Shown: positions 14,746 to 15,370 of the stretch, one piece after another
Layout of the letters: every line of letters starts with the position of its first letter
How positions within the stretch are numbered: position 1 is the stretch's first letter
NCBI GenBank assembly: GCA_002319925.1
Contig: DCFP01000099.1
Span: forward strand, 1-15,370
DNA: 15,370 bases
Source: Holophagaceae bacterium UBA1801
GTDB taxonomy: Bacteria > Acidobacteriota > Holophagae > Holophagales > Holophagaceae
Reading direction: 5' to 3'
The notes under the pieces: model-generated
Told to the model about the DNA's origin: nothing
What the model saw: the letters and a program-made list of their open reading frames with translations, nothing else
Databases searched by the model: none
Position numbers and translations under genes: made by a program

Positions 14746-15370
14746 TCAGGCGTCCCGCAGGACCGCCAGGAAGGCTTCTCCGTACTGCTCGAGCTTCTTG
14801 AGGCCCACGCCAGAAATGGCAAGCAAGTGTTCGGGTGTCTTCGGGCGGAAGCGGACCATGTGTTGCAGCGTGGCGTCGGTGAACACTACATAGGCGGGCA
14901 CGCCCCGGTCATCCGCGAGTTTCCGCCGCAGCGCCTTGAGAACCAGGAACAGGGCTTCCTCCTCGCCCTGTTCGATGGGGTCGGCCACCGGCAATGGGCC
15001 CGCCGCCTTGATTTTTGCGCGCTTGATCCGCTTGGGGGCCTCGCCCAGAACATCGCGCCCGGAGCAAATATCGCAGCTCGTCTTGCATGCGGCCAAGGCA
15101 TCGCCGAAGTGCCGGGCCAGCATCTGGTGGCGGCACCGCGGGGCTTCTGCGTACCGGAACACGTCCCGGATCTGCTGCCGCTGCAGCGAGGCCAGTTCAT
15201 CGTCCAGCTCGTCTGTGAAGCGGTCGAGGCTCATCACATCGGCCCAGGAGTAGAACAGAATGCAGTCCGCGTCGGCCCCATCGCGGCCCGCGCGGCCGAT
15301 CTCCTGGTAGTAGCTCTCAAGGCTCTTGGGCAGATCCCGGTGGATCACGAAGCGCACGTTGCTCTTGTCG
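14746..15370 (-). CDS. recQ: RecQ-family ATP-dependent DNA helicase, C-terminal part (5' end outside window)
   Basis: The right window edge cuts this gene; about 208 residues are visible. The frame stays open to 15370 and reads DKSNVRFVIHRDLPKSLESY, which is the normal RecQ run into helicase motif VI, YYQEIGRAGRDG. A GTG codon inside it is therefore not the start. Next comes the RecQ zinc-binding region with four cysteines: RC, then AAC, SC and IC in CKTSCDIC. A winged-helix segment is reduced or short here. The C-terminus is an HRDC-like domain, with PEHLLAISGVGLKKLEQYGE near the end. RecQ unwinds recombination and repair intermediates in the 3'-5' direction. It converges with the DUF4349 gene across about 60 bp; no clear terminator is seen there. 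Confidence 0.93.
   Translation of the reverse strand, partial: DKSNVRFVIHRDLPKSLESYYQEIGRAGRDGADADCILFYSWADVMSLDRFTDELDDELASLQRQQIRDVFRYAEAPRCRHQMLARHFGDALAACKTSCDICSGRDVLGEAPKRIKRAKIKAAGPLPVADPIEQGEEEALFLVLKALRRKLADDRGVPAYVVFTDATLQHMVRFRPKTPEHLLAISGVGLKKLEQYGEAFLAVLRDA

Overview
This window looks like chromosome from a GC-rich, Gram-negative bacterium. It encodes a complete outer-membrane-spanning RND efflux system and a lipoprotein with a lipobox. The gene style resembles Acidobacteriota of the Holophaga/Geothrix kind, but that is an impression and not a proven placement. Ten genes are complete, and the right edge cuts into an eleventh (recQ).

Left part (1-3711): a DegT/DnrJ-type PLP sugar aminotransferase (minus strand) is divergent from a small free-standing CZB zinc-sensing domain protein (plus strand). 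The CZB gene converges with lysS, a class II lysyl-tRNA synthetase (minus strand). Between them, at about 1769-2237, lies an array of 137-bp near-identical tandem repeats packed with inverted repeats. A degenerate last piece of this array runs into lysS and supplies its final codons and its stop.

Middle part (3802-6584): an AraC-type regulator with a TTG start is divergent, across only 47 bp, from a free-standing B3/B4 (PheRS editing-like) domain protein. A 288-bp AT-richer intergenic region follows. It holds degenerate direct repeats and a 65-nt imperfect palindrome with 28-nt arms. After it comes an unrecognised membrane-anchored protein with Ig-like beta-sandwich repeats.

Right part (6626-13736): a five-gene operon reads TetR/CerR-type regulator, TolC-like outer membrane factor, HlyD/MFP adaptor, RND (HAE1) pump and nitroreductase. 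All intergenic gaps are short, and the last two genes overlap by ATGA. Two perfect palindromes with an identical 16-bp core, 35 bp apart centre to centre, lie just after a TTGACC -35-like box. They are the obvious operators for autoregulation. The linked nitroreductase suggests that the pump handles nitro- or quinone-type compounds that are also reduced in the cytoplasm (inference). Downstream are a DUF4349 lipoprotein (plus strand) and the C-terminal part of RecQ helicase (minus strand, 5' end outside the window).

Nothing here is clearly a new defence or mobile system. The features most worth a second look are the structured 137-bp repeat that has entered lysS, the 65-nt palindrome, the twin operators, and the B3/B4-AraC pair.
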